A stretch of 64,000 nucleotides of DNA from Burkholderia oklahomensis C6786 (GCF_000959365.1 NZ_CP009555.1:2728001-2792000); one strand, 5' to 3'; shown: positions 30,244 to 38,918, numbered from the stretch's first letter. Notes: a model not told the origin generated them from the letters alone. Made by a program: numbers and translations.

Positions 30244-32610
30244 ATGAGCACCACACCATCGTCCGCCTCCTCGGAGGCCGGCCACGCCGAGGCCACCGCA
30301 CCGTCGCCCGCGCGTCAATACATCGACGCGGTCCTCGAACAGTCGTTTCGCCATCTGTTCGGGCCGACCGCGACGCCGGAACAGCCGCGCAAGCACGGCG
30401 TCGTCTCCATCGCGAAACTGACCGCCGCGCTTGCCGACTACCTCAGTCCCGAGGAAATCAAAGAGGTCAAGGCGGCGTTCCACTTCGGCGACGAAGCCCA
30501 CCTCGGTCAATATCGCCAGAGCGGCGAACCCTACATCACCCATCCCGTCGCCGTCGCGGAAATCTGCGCCGGCTGGAAGCTCGACGCCCAGGCGATCATG
30601 GCGGCGCTTTTGCACGACGTGATGGAAGACCAGGGCGTGACGAAGAGCGAGCTCGCCGAGCGCTTCGGCCCGAAGGTCGCCGAGCTCGTCGACGGTCTGT
30701 CGAAGCTCGACAAGATGGAATTCAGGAGTCGCGAGGAAGCGCAAGCGGAGAACTTCCGCAAGATGCTGCTCGCGATGGCGCGCGACGTGCGCGTGATCCT
30801 CGTGAAGCTCGCCGACCGCCTGCACAACATGCGCACGCTGGGCGCGGTGCCGATGGAAAAGCGCCGCCGCGTCGCGCGCGAGACGCTCGACATCTATGCG
30901 CCGATCGCGCACCGCCTCGGCCTGAACAACACGTATCGCGAACTGCAGGACATGAGCTTCGCGAACTTCAATCCGAATCGCTACGCGACGCTCGAGAAGG
31001 CGGTGAAGGCCGCGCGCGGCAACCGCCGCGAAGTGATCGGCAAGATCCTCGAGTCGGTGCAGCGCGCGATGGCGGACGCGAAGATCGGCGCCGAGATCAC
31101 CGGCCGCGAGAAGACGATCTACAGCATCTACAAGAAGATGCGCGACAAGCAGCTGTCGTTCTCGCAGGTGCTCGACGTATACGGTTTCCGGATCGTCGTC
31201 GAGCATCCGCTCGACTGCTACACGTGCATCGGCGTGCTGCACGCGCTCTATAAACCCGTGCCGGGCAAGTTCAAGGATTACATCGCGATCCCGAAGGTCA
31301 ACGGCTATCAGTCGCTGCACACGACGCTCGTCGGCCCGTTCGGCGCGCCGATCGAGTTCCAGGTGCGCACGCGCAAGATGCATGAGATCGCGGAAGCCGG
31401 CGTCGCCGCGCACTGGCTCTACAAGAACGGCGGCGCGGATCTGAACGACGTGCAGAAGCGCGCGCACCAGTGGCTGAAGTCGCTGCTCGACATCCAGAGC
31501 GAGGCGGGCGATTCGAGCGAATTCCTCGAGCACGTGAAGATCGATCTGTTCCCGGATGCGGTCTACGTGTTTACGCCGAAGTCGAAGATCATGGCGCTGC
31601 CGCGCGGTGCCACCGCGCTCGACTTCGCATATTCGATCCACAGCGATCTCGGCAACCAGTGCGTCGCCGTGAAGATCAACAACGAGCTGCTGCCGCTGCG
31701 CACCGAGCTGAAGAGCGGCGACATCGTCGAGGTGATCACCGCGCCGTACTCGAAGCCGAATCCCGCGTGGCTCGGCTTCGTGCGCACCGGCAAGGCGCGC
31801 TCGGCGATCCGGCATTACCTGAAGACGATGCGCCTGAACGAATCGGTGCAGCTGGGCGAGCGGCTCGTCGACCAGAGCCTGAAGGGCTACGGGCTCGCGC
31901 TTGCCGACGTCACGCCCGAGGTGTGGGAAAAGCTCGTCCAGTGGACGGGCAACAAGAGCCGTCAGGAAATCTTCGCGGACATCGGCCTCGGCCGCCGCGT
32001 GGCCGCCGTGATGGCGAAGCGCATCGAAGTGCTGATGAGCGGGCGCGACGCCGACGACGATCTGCCGCGCGCCGAGCGTCACGCGAACCATGCGCCGCCC
32101 GTCGTCATCACCGGCACGGAAGGAATGTCGGTGCAACTGTCCGCGTGCTGCCGGCCGATTCCGGGCGACGACATCATGGGCTACATCGGCATCGGGCTCG
32201 GGATGGCGATCCATACGACCGCCTGCCGCGTCGCGCAGCGGATCCACCGGCGCGATCCGGGCCGCTGGATCGACGTCGCGTGGGCGCCTCAGCCGGGACG
32301 TCTGTTCGACGTCGCGGTGAAGGCGCTCGTGAAGAACACGAAGGGGATCTTCGCGCGCGTCGCGGCCGACATCACGTCGGCCGACGCGAACATCGTCCAC
32401 ATCGCGATGGACGAGGATCTGACGCACGAATCGACGGTGCTGCGCTTCGTGATTCAGGTGAGCGACCGCGTGCACCTCGCGAACGTGATGCGCCGCGTGC
32501 GCACGAATCCGGACGTGATGCGGATCATGCGCGAGCGTTCGAACGACGACGTCGTGCATGCACGGCACGACGGCGGGATGCGGATCGATCGCGAGCGGCA
32601 GGATTACTAG
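30244..32610 (+). CDS. spoT: Bifunctional (p)ppGpp synthetase/hydrolase
   Basis: Rel/SpoT enzyme of 788 residues. The hydrolase domain is intact: H100 in YITHPVAVAEI and HD pair in ALLHDVMEDQG (H124, D125), so it can degrade (p)ppGpp. The synthetase domain follows (GREKTIYSIYKKM near residue 288; YGFRIVVEHPLDCYTCIGVL), then TGS (FTPKSKIMALPRGATALDFA), the zinc-finger/RIS part with SVQLSACCRPIPGDDIMGYI, and a C-terminal ACT domain (RFVIQVSDRVHLANVMRRV). A strong AAGGAGG ribosome site is 8 bp before the chosen ATG. Downstream of rpoZ. Confidence 0.97.
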   Translation: MSTTPSSASSEAGHAEATAPSPARQYIDAVLEQSFRHLFGPTATPEQPRKHGVVSIAKLTAALADYLSPEEIKEVKAAFHFGDEAHLGQYRQSGEPYITHPVAVAEICAGWKLDAQAIMAALLHDVMEDQGVTKSELAERFGPKVAELVDGLSKLDKMEFRSREEAQAENFRKMLLAMARDVRVILVKLADRLHNMRTLGAVPMEKRRRVARETLDIYAPIAHRLGLNNTYRELQDMSFANFNPNRYATLEKAVKAARGNRREVIGKILESVQRAMADAKIGAEITGREKTIYSIYKKMRDKQLSFSQVLDVYGFRIVVEHPLDCYTCIGVLHALYKPVPGKFKDYIAIPKVNGYQSLHTTLVGPFGAPIEFQVRTRKMHEIAEAGVAAHWLYKNGGADLNDVQKRAHQWLKSLLDIQSEAGDSSEFLEHVKIDLFPDAVYVFTPKSKIMALPRGATALDFAYSIHSDLGNQCVAVKINNELLPLRTELKSGDIVEVITAPYSKPNPAWLGFVRTGKARSAIRHYLKTMRLNESVQLGERLVDQSLKGYGLALADVTPEVWEKLVQWTGNKSRQEIFADIGLGRRVAAVMAKRIEVLMSGRDADDDLPRAERHANHAPPVVITGTEGMSVQLSACCRPIPGDDIMGYIGIGLGMAIHTTACRVAQRIHRRDPGRWIDVAWAPQPGRLFDVAVKALVKNTKGIFARVAADITSADANIVHIAMDEDLTHESTVLRFVIQVSDRVHLANVMRRVRTNPDVMRIMRERSNDDVVHARHDGGMRIDRERQDY

Positions 32611-32784
32611 CGCGGACGGTGCCAGAGGGGCGGATGGCGCGGTGCAGCGCGTCGTCGACGGCGGTCTTTGGGCCGCCGTTTTCATTTCGAGCGCGAGGTG
32701 CGGGCAGGAGACGAGCGGGCACTATGTGCCGACCCCTGAGCGGGCGAGCGGCACGACTGCGCATCCGCGCGGGTACAAAAAACA

Positions 32785-32810
32785 AAGGGCCTTCCAGGAG
32801 GAAGGCCCTT
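32785..32810 (-). terminator. Terminator after downstream tRNA-Arg
   Basis: A perfect 11-bp stem AAGGGCCTTCC/GGAAGGCCCTT with loop AGGA; on the minus strand it is followed by a T-rich tract (TTTGTTTTTTG). Confidence 0.85.
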
Positions 32811-32816
32811 CATAAA

Positions 32817-32893
32817 TGGCGCGGCTGGCAGGATTCGAACCCACGACCCCTTGGTTCGTAGCCAAGTACTCTATCCAACTGAGCTACAGCCGC
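32817..32893 (-). tRNA. tRNA-Arg(ACG), second copy
   Basis: A 77-nt tRNA with acceptor GCGGCTG, anticodon loop CTACGAA (ACG, read as ICG for CGU/CGC/CGA), TTCGAAT T-loop and encoded CCA. Identical to the copy at 32954-33030. Confidence 0.97.
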
Positions 32894-32919
32894 ACGCAAA
32901 GCAGTACAACTTTGAACTG

Positions 32920-32950
32920 AAAGGGCCCTCTCGGGAGAAGGCCCTCGAAA
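32920..32950 (-). terminator. Hairpin between the two tRNA-Arg genes
   Basis: Minus strand GAGGGCCTTCTC-CCGA-GAGGGCCCT folds with a TT bulge. It resembles the terminator after the other copy, so each tRNA gene carries its own hairpin. Confidence 0.55.
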
Positions 32951-32953
32951 AAA

Positions 32954-33030
32954 TGGCGCGGCTGGCAGGATTCGAACCCACGACCCCTTGGTTCGTAGCC
33001 AAGTACTCTATCCAACTGAGCTACAGCCGC
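32954..33030 (-). tRNA. tRNA-Arg(ACG), first copy
   Basis: 77 nt, same sequence as the copy at 32817-32893, including the encoded CCA. It lies upstream of it on the minus strand, divergent from greB. Confidence 0.97.
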
Positions 33031-33145
33031 ACGCAGAAGTGAGATTATAGCAAACAAATTTAAAAAGGGAAGCCTCTCGCGGCGATTTATCGGGTGAGGC
33101 TGTTCGTGTAACCTTACAGCATCCGATAGCCGTTGAAATTGCATC

Positions 33146-33709
33146 ATGAACAAAGCATTTGTGAAGGAGTCGGACGGAGACGACGACGACCTCGAACACG
33201 CGCAGGCAGCCATCCCGCCTGGCGCGAAGAACTACATCACGCCGGCGGGCCACAAGCGCCTGCGCGACGAACTGCTGCACCTGATCGACGAAGCGCGCCC
33301 GGAAGTGGTGAAGCTCGTGTCGTGGGCGGCGTCGAACGGCGACCGCTCGGAGAATGGCGATTACATCTACGGCAAGCGGCGCCTGCGCGAAATCGACCGC
33401 CGCATCCGCTTTCTGACGAAGCGGCTCGATCTTGCCGAAGTCGTCGATGCGAGCCGCCAGGAGAACGCGGACCAGGTGTTCTTCGGCGCGACCGTCGATT
33501 ACGCGACGCAGGATGGCACCGAGCATACGGTGACGATCGTCGGCGTCGACGAGGTCGATCTGGATCGCGGGCACGTGAGCTGGATCTCGCCCGTCGCGCG
33601 CGCGCTGCTGAAGGCGCGCGTCGGCGACACGGTCACGCTGCTGACGCCGGTCGGTCCGGAGCCGATCGACGTGCTCGACGTCCGCTATCCGGCGCCGGGC
33701 GCGGCATAG
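33146..33709 (+). CDS. greB: Transcription elongation factor GreB
   Basis: Rescues backtracked RNA polymerase by stimulating transcript cleavage. It has 187 residues: an acidic/polar extension (ESDGDDDDLEHA), then the Gre coiled coil starting KNYITPAGHKRLRDELLHL with the acidic tip around NGDRSENGDYIYGKRRLREI, and the C-terminal FKBP-like domain ending VTLLTPVGPEPIDVLDVRYP. KRRLREIDRRIRFLTKRL favours GreB over GreA. Confidence 0.95.
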   Translation: MNKAFVKESDGDDDDLEHAQAAIPPGAKNYITPAGHKRLRDELLHLIDEARPEVVKLVSWAASNGDRSENGDYIYGKRRLREIDRRIRFLTKRLDLAEVVDASRQENADQVFFGATVDYATQDGTEHTVTIVGVDEVDLDRGHVSWISPVARALLKARVGDTVTLLTPVGPEPIDVLDVRYPAPGAA

Positions 33710-33855
33710 GTTGCAGTCGTGGGAGGGCGCTTCGTTTCTCGTGCGTCTGCGGCGAATAGGGATTGGCCGTTGCGCAGTGCGCAAGCGGGGGATGGCGGGT
33801 TGTGCCGACGGCGTGACCGCGGCTGCGTAGCGCGTCTGCTCTACGCGACAAAGCA

Positions 33856-33884
33856 TAAAAAAGCGCCCCTTACGGGGCGCTTTT
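33856..33884. terminator. Bidirectional terminator between greB and porin
   Basis: AAAAAAGCGCCCC-TTAC-GGGGCGCTTTT has A and T tracts on both sides, so it can serve greB on the plus strand and the porin gene on the minus strand. Confidence 0.9.
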
Positions 33885-33910
33885 GATTGGCGCTGAACCG
33901 CGCTGTCCGA

Positions 33911-35050
33911 TTAGAAGCGGTGACGCAGGCCAGCCGTGACGGCGACTTGCTTTTCGCTCGACGACGCACCGCCTACACCGTTGATGTACGCGCCGATGTC
34001 CGTGCCGTCCCGGTTGACCTTCTGATACACACCCTGCAGGTACACGTCGGTACGCTTCGACAGCGCGTAAGCCGTTTGCAGGTTGAATTGGTTCCAACCC
34101 GGGTGATGGTTTTCGATGAAGCCCGCGGTGTACGTGTACGAGCCCGAGACCGTCCAGGCCGGCGTAATCGCGTAGCGTCCGTTCACTTCGTAGTTGTTGA
34201 AGCGCAGGAACGTGCCGTCGAGCGCGATGCCGTTCGCGACGCCCGATGCGCCCGCGCCGATCGCCGTCGCGCGGTTGACGCGCGATTGCGTGAACACGAA
34301 GCCGGCCGTCGCCGGGCCGTACGTGTAGTTCAGGCCGCCGCCGAACACGCGCTGGCGCTTGCCGACGAACGTGTTGTCGAGTGCGACGGCGCCCGATGCG
34401 TTGGAGACCGCCGGACCGAAGTTGTTGTTCAGCTGCAGGTAGCCGGCGCCGATATTGAAGCCGGCGTAGCTGTACGACACGCCCGCGCTATACGCACGGT
34501 TGTTCGCGAACTGGTTGTTGTTCGAGAAACCGTACAACGCGCCGAACTTCAGGCCGGCCCAGTTCACGCTCGTGTACTTGACCGCGTTGTTGATCCGGAA
34601 CGAATTGTTCAGGTTGTCGTTGTCGAACGGGTGGGCGAACTGCGTACCGCCGAATTGCGTGCCCGTCAGCGACAGCGGCCCGATGTAGTCGACGACGCTG
34701 TCGTATTGGCGGCCGAGCGTCAGCGCGCCGTATTGCTCGTGCGACAGGCCGACGAACGCCTGGCGGCCGAACTCGCGGCCATTCTGCTTCAGCGTGCCGT
34801 TATTGATGCCGAAGCCGTTTTCCAAGACGAAGATCGCCTTCAGGCCGCCACCGAGATCCTCGGCGCCGCGCAGGCCCCAGCGGCTGCCGTTGACCGAGCC
34901 GGTGGATTGCGACCACGCGCTGTGGCCGCCTTGGTTGTTCGTGTAGGTGATGCCGGCGTCGATCAGGCCGTACAGCGTCACGCTGCTTTGCGCGTGGGCG
35001 GCCGTCGCGAAGACGCCAGAGAGAGCGGCAACGATGAGGGTCTTTTTCAT
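33911..35050 (-). CDS. Gram-negative porin (OmpC-like, general diffusion)
   Basis: A 379-residue outer-membrane 16-strand porin. The signal peptide is KKTLIVAALSGVFATAAHAQ, followed by SSVTLYGLIDAGITYTNNQG, and the last residue is Phe (GLRHRF), the usual C-terminal aromatic for barrel assembly. The L3 constriction region and alternating aromatic strands fit the beta-proteobacterial porin_4 family. It has a long AT-richer upstream region (35051-35469), suggesting complex control. Specific substrate cannot be assigned. Confidence 0.95.
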   Translation of the reverse strand: MKKTLIVAALSGVFATAAHAQSSVTLYGLIDAGITYTNNQGGHSAWSQSTGSVNGSRWGLRGAEDLGGGLKAIFVLENGFGINNGTLKQNGREFGRQAFVGLSHEQYGALTLGRQYDSVVDYIGPLSLTGTQFGGTQFAHPFDNDNLNNSFRINNAVKYTSVNWAGLKFGALYGFSNNNQFANNRAYSAGVSYSYAGFNIGAGYLQLNNNFGPAVSNASGAVALDNTFVGKRQRVFGGGLNYTYGPATAGFVFTQSRVNRATAIGAGASGVANGIALDGTFLRFNNYEVNGRYAITPAWTVSGSYTYTAGFIENHHPGWNQFNLQTAYALSKRTDVYLQGVYQKVNRDGTDIGAYINGVGGASSSEKQVAVTAGLRHRF

Positions 35051-35467
35051 TGGGTTTATCTCCGTCCGAAACAGGGTGGATGACGATATCTGACCTGTTC
35101 TTCGATGTTCCCGGCCGCTGCTGCGAGAAACGGAGCCGGGGCATGTCCGGGCGTGTACCGACGCCCGCCATCAAGCTATCCGCAGTGTAAAAGAGCGTTG
35201 CCGTAAGTCGAGGAATCCAGTTTAAGAAATAATGTATTTGCGTTTCGGCAATAATTGGGATGGCGGCGGAAACCCTTGTGGGACAAGGCTTCGGGCCTCA
35301 TCGGGGGAATATTTTTCCGCCCCCGAACCTTCGGCAGCGTTGCGCAACAGCGACAATGTGTGAGGAGGCGGCCGGATGTGCGTCGCGTAAGAATGTGATT
35401 ATTGACGCTTCGGCAATAGAGGTTTGTGGGGAGTATGACTAATGAAAGGGAGTCAACTCGTTATACT
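35051..35467. other. Porin upstream region
   Basis: 417 bp without a gene, AT-rich close to the porin and again near the right end. It should hold the porin promoter on the minus strand. The motif TTCGGCAATA occurs near 35243 and, as CTTCGGCAATAG, near 35409, which could be a regulator site or chance. Confidence 0.45.
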
Positions 35468-35557
35468 GCAGCTTCTGCTTACCAAAGCAGACTTTTTCGT
35501 TGACGGAAAAGATCTCCAAACCTTTGTCGGCGCGACTTTCCGGTCGCGCTTTTTTTT
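35468..35557 (+). ncRNA. Candidate small RNA with 5' hairpin and intrinsic terminator
   Basis: The plus strand has no upstream gene here, yet a textbook terminator is present: GCGCGAC-TTTCCG-GTCGCGC (35530-35549) followed by eight T. About 60 bp earlier is a second perfect hairpin, TCTGCTT-ACCA-AAGCAGA, and just before it a TATACT -10 box (35462-35467). This gives a transcript of roughly 85 nt with two stem-loops and a U tail, the layout of a trans-acting sRNA. It diverges from the porin gene. No convincing -35 box; existence is inferred. Confidence 0.5.
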
Positions 35558-35563
35558 GCCTGC

Positions 35564-35830
35564 CTATTGTTCGTACCAGCGCCTGCGGCGCTTGGGCGGC
35601 TGCGTGTCCGCTTGTTCTTCTCGCGCCGGCATGGCGGGTTGTGCCCAGTCTTCCATCACATAGTGACGCGCATCGAGCGGCGACGCGAGCAGGTTTTGCC
35701 AGTGATCGCCGTGCCAAGTCGAGTCGAATTCGCTGGCGAACGTCGCGGACGCCGCCGCTGCGCGGCCCGCCGAATTGCTGCGGCGCGCAATGCCGAGCCG
35801 GTGTGCGAAGCGCTTGATGGCGTTCAGCAT
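35564..35830 (-). CDS. Conserved small hypothetical protein
   Basis: An 88-residue basic protein starting MLNAIKRFAHRLGIARRSN and ending KRRRRWYEQ, with FASEFDSTWHGDHWQNLLAS and PLDARHYVMEDWAQPAMP in the middle. No signal peptide, membrane segment or known domain. A GGGAG ribosome site precedes the ATG and codon use matches neighbours. Function unknown. Confidence 0.7.
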   Translation of the reverse strand: MLNAIKRFAHRLGIARRSNSAGRAAAASATFASEFDSTWHGDHWQNLLASPLDARHYVMEDWAQPAMPAREEQADTQPPKRRRRWYEQ

Positions 35831-36077
35831 GACAGTCTCCCGCGCCCTTAGAGGTGGCGATCAGCATTGCAAATGTTCCTGCGCGCCGCAACCCGGACAA
35901 ATACCGAGCCGCGGCCGATTCGCTTGATCGCGGTAGATTTTTCTTTTGCGGAATTAAATGTCGAACTACCCCGGTAATAATGACAGGTGTTGTTGCGGTT
36001 AATAAATTTCTCGCTTCGAGTGTACCGATTCCAGTTGTATTCGTATCAAATCGCATAACAGGTCATCAAAAATTTTC

Positions 36078-36107
36078 TTGACTGAATTGGATTCTCCCAT
36101 TTATAAA
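36078..36107 (+). promoter_or_regulatory. Sigma-70 promoter of cold-shock gene
   Basis: TTGACT and TATAAA are 18 bp apart, an almost consensus promoter in an AT-rich zone. Transcription starting near 36114 gives a leader of about 118 nt before the cold-shock ATG, as is common for cspA-type genes. The rest of 35831-36077 shows no gene. Confidence 0.75.
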
Positions 36108-36231
36108 AGCACCACCAAGCTTGCAGTGCTTCCTGTACGTCGAATGAGGGGGTTGAGGAAGTGCCGAGGCTTTGTGTGACGGTATAAGGGCGTAGCCCGT
36201 GTTTATTTTTATTTAGTGGGGAACTAGGAAT

Positions 36232-36435
36232 ATGGATACCGGTATCGTGAAATGGTTTAACGATGCTAAGGGCTTCGGCTTTATTACGTCGGACAATGGC
36301 GGCGAGGATTTGTTTGCCCATTTCTCCGAAATCAAGATGGACGGCTTCAAGACCCTTAAAGAGAATCAGCGTGTGTCGTTCGAAGTGAAAACCGGTCCGA
36401 AAGGCAAGCAAGCCGCGAATATTCAGGCGCTTTGA
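36232..36435 (+). CDS. Cold-shock protein (CspA family)
   Basis: A 67-residue OB-fold RNA chaperone. RNP1 (KGFGFIT) and RNP2 (DLFAHFSE) motifs are intact, within [19 protein letters not shown] and ending [13 protein letters not shown]. Single-stranded nucleic-acid binding relieves RNA structure. The leader is long and AT-rich, and a strong terminator follows. Confidence 0.97.
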   Translation: MDTGIVKWFNDAKGFGFITSDNGGEDLFAHFSEIKMDGFKTLKENQRVSFEVKTGPKGKQAANIQAL

Positions 36436-36463
36436 ACGCCTGAAACGCACCGAGGGCCGTGCA

Positions 36464-36498
36464 AACCCCCGCCTAGGCGGGGGTTTTGGTTTTTCGGG
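36464..36498 (+). terminator. Terminator of cold-shock gene
   Basis: AACCCCCGCCTAGGCGGGGGTT, a near-perfect palindrome, followed by TTGGTTTTT. Confidence 0.92.
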
Positions 36499-36582
36499 CG
36501 GGTAGAATAGGAACCGCCAGCGCCGCGGGCTGTCCCCCCGCGCCCATCCGACAAAACACGAAGCACCGTCTGCCCGCCATCC

Positions 36583-37809
36583 ATGTCCGCCTCGCCGCTG
36601 CTCCACCCTGCGATCGACGCGCCGCTCGCGTTCGTCGATCTCGAAACCACCGGCGGCTCGGCCGTCGAGCATCGCATCACCGAAATCGGCGTCGTCGTCG
36701 TGAGCGCGGATCACGTGTCGACCTGGACGACGCTCGTCAATCCGCGGCAGGCAATCCCGCCCTTCATCCAGCAACTGACAGGCATCACGGACGACATGGT
36801 GCGCGGCGCGCCGACGTTCGCCGACGTCGCGTCCGCATTGTTCGAGCGACTCGACGGCAAGCTCTTCGTGGCGCACAACGCGAGCTTCGACCGCGGTTTT
36901 CTGCGCGCGGAATTCGAGCGGGCGGGTTTTGCGTTCAATCCGGACGTGCTCTGCACGGTGCGGCTGTCGCGCGTGCTCTTTCCGCGCGAGTCGCGTCACG
37001 GGCTCGACGCGCTGATCGCGCGCCACGCGCTCACGCCGTCGGCGCGCCACCGGGCGCTCGCCGATGCGGATCTCATCTGGCAGTTCTGGCAGAAATTGCA
37101 CGACGCGATACCGGGCGAGCACCTGCGTGAGCAGATCGAGCGCACGACGCGCCGTTTCCGGCTCGCGGGCGAGTTGACGGAAGAGCACCTGGAGCGCGCG
37201 CCAGCCGGTTGCGGCGTCTATGCGCTGTTCGGCGACAACGATGTGCCGCTCTACGTGGGCCGCAGCGTCCGGGTCAGGCAGCGGCTGCGCGCGCTGCTGA
37301 CGGGCGAGCGGCGCTCGTCGAAGGAAATGCGGCTGGCGCAACTGGTTCGGCGCGTCGAGTGGCGCGAGACAGGCGGCGAGCTCGGCGCGCTGCTGGCCGA
37401 GGCGGACTGGATTGCTTCGCTCGCGCCGTCATTCAACCGGCGGCCCGACCGCAGCGCGGCGCGCCCGGCCGGCGATGCGAACTGGCCGTTCGACGGGCCG
37501 GTTGCGTTCGAGGAGCGCGGCGCTTCGAGCGTCTTCCACGTGGTCGACCGATGGCGCTACGTCGGCGCCGCATCATCGATCGAGCAGGCCGCGGCGCTTG
37601 CGGCCGAAGCGAGCGAGGCGAGCGAACGCGGGGCGGACGCCGCGCCGGTGGTGCGCCGCATTCTGCAAACGCATCTTGCGCGCGGGCTGCAGCTGATTCC
37701 GCTTGCGGGCGCGGCGCGCGCCGACGCTCAGCCGACGGCGCTTGGGCCGCCCGCCGTGCAGACGTGCGACAGCGCGGTGCCGAGTGCGTCTTTCTGGCCG
37801 GAATCGTAG
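36583..37809 (+). CDS. DnaQ-type 3'-5' exonuclease fused to GIY-YIG nuclease domain
   Basis: A 408-residue two-domain nuclease. The N-terminal DEDDh exonuclease has D19/E21 (FVDLETTGG), the ExoII Asp in LFVAHNASFDRGFLRAEF and the ExoIII His/Asp in ARHRALADADLIWQF. At about residues 206-290 is a GIY-YIG domain like that of UvrC/Cho (GCGVYALFGDNDVPLYVGRS, then VRVRQRLRALL). The last ~110 residues resemble no named domain. This fusion is known in proteobacteria as a DNA polymerase III epsilon-like/UvrC-like protein of uncertain repair role. Its 3' end overlaps the convergent chorismate mutase gene by 82 bp. Confidence 0.9.
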   Translation: MSASPLLHPAIDAPLAFVDLETTGGSAVEHRITEIGVVVVSADHVSTWTTLVNPRQAIPPFIQQLTGITDDMVRGAPTFADVASALFERLDGKLFVAHNASFDRGFLRAEFERAGFAFNPDVLCTVRLSRVLFPRESRHGLDALIARHALTPSARHRALADADLIWQFWQKLHDAIPGEHLREQIERTTRRFRLAGELTEEHLERAPAGCGVYALFGDNDVPLYVGRSVRVRQRLRALLTGERRSSKEMRLAQLVRRVEWRETGGELGALLAEADWIASLAPSFNRRPDRSAARPAGDANWPFDGPVAFEERGASSVFHVVDRWRYVGAASSIEQAAALAAEASEASERGADAAPVVRRILQTHLARGLQLIPLAGAARADAQPTALGPPAVQTCDSAVPSASFWPES

Positions 37810-38321
37810 CGCGTCAGCGTTTTCCAATTCGCGACGCTGCGTGCGAGACGCGACGGACAATCCGGCGCGTCGCGCAGCGGCGCGACGCGAGCGAGCGCGG
37901 CGATCAGCGACTGGGTCAGCCGATCGAGCTGCGGCCGCGTGCTCGTCGCGAGATCGGGCGCGGGGCCTTCGGGACCGTGCGTCGCGCGCCACGTCGCAAA
38001 AAGCGCGTTCTGCACCTGCTTGCTCGCCGTGATTTGGTCGTCGAAAAAGGCACGAGCGTAGGCGGGATCCACGCCGTTCGCCGTCGCGCGCCGCTCGACG
38101 TCGGCAAGGAGCGCCGCCTCGCGCGGCGGATCCGAGATCGGCTTCTTGTTGATCCACTTCCAGTGGGCGACGGGCTCGGCGAGCGAGAGGCGCTGCGACG
38201 CGAGTGCGACGAGGTTCGTGAGCGCGGTGTCGTCGCCGTCGGCGGCGGCGATGCGAGGGGCGGTCAGCACGGCGAGGCCGAGCGCGGCGGCGGCCAGGCT
38301 TGCGCGAAGCGACAGTTTCAT
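37728..38321 (-). CDS. Periplasmic chorismate mutase (AroQ gamma class)
   Basis: Converts chorismate to prephenate. The 197-residue product has a signal peptide ending ...RIAAADG, and then the AroQ helical domain with LVALASQRLSLAEPVAHWKW, PREAALLADVERRA, and FFDDQITASKQVQNALF, the order seen in the secreted *AroQ enzymes. These are exported, so they do not serve ordinary aromatic synthesis; the role of the exported form is unclear. Start MKLSLRA (fifth codon of the frame) begins the signal peptide. Convergent overlap with the nuclease gene. Confidence 0.9.
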   Translation of the reverse strand: MKLSLRASLAAAALGLAVLTAPRIAAADGDDTALTNLVALASQRLSLAEPVAHWKWINKKPISDPPREAALLADVERRATANGVDPAYARAFFDDQITASKQVQNALFATWRATHGPEGPAPDLATSTRPQLDRLTQSLIAALARVAPLRDAPDCPSRLARSVANWKTLTRYDSGQKDALGTALSHVCTAGGPSAVG

Positions 38322-38566
38322 GGCGAAAAATGACAATGCCGGCCTGTGGGAGCCGGACGACGGGAAAAACAGAAGAATAAGCGAAGACGTTGCGCGGCGA
38401 CGCGGCGCAAGCGGGAGATCAGCGGATGCAGCAACTCCGACCCGGCTGGCCGATGCGGCCCGGGTTCAGCGCGGCTTGCCGAGAAGAGGAAGCGATGGAG
38501 CGCACGGAAACGTTCGCGAACACGCGACGGTTCACCGGCCCGAACGCGCCGTCAGCGAATGCACGG

Positions 38567-38713
38567 TCACTTCGGCGTGCACAGCTTGTGCTGCTCGTCG
38601 AGGAACGCGCGCACATGCTCGGGCAGCTCGGCGAGAAACTCGACGGCCACGGGCTCGGGGTCCGGGCTCATCACTTTCTCGGGCGGCGGGATGCGGGTTG
38701 GCCTTTCGTCCAT
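38567..38713 (-). CDS. 48-residue hypothetical protein
   Basis: A short gene with a strong ribosome site (AAGGAGAG, 7 bp before ATG). The product is acidic and Pro/Glu-rich: MDERPTRIPPPEKVMSPDPE, then VEFLAELPEHVRAFLDEQHK and a C-terminal LCTPK. No known domain. Good codon use and a clean stop support it; role unknown. Confidence 0.65.
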   Translation of the reverse strand: MDERPTRIPPPEKVMSPDPEPVAVEFLAELPEHVRAFLDEQHKLCTPK

Positions 38714-38918
38714 GATCTCTCTCCTTGGTCAAGTGATTATCGATCGCAAGCTTTGCTTTGTGCCAGCGTTCAATCGTTAGATTTTGTCTATGTTGCTTAA
38801 ACGGCACATGCGTTTGCGTTGATTTGCAGCAATGCGCGATCCCGTACGGATGCGCATCCTACGCAGCGCAATCGCAAACGGCCTTGTTATACTGCGCGCC
38901 TCTTTTTATCGAGCTGCG

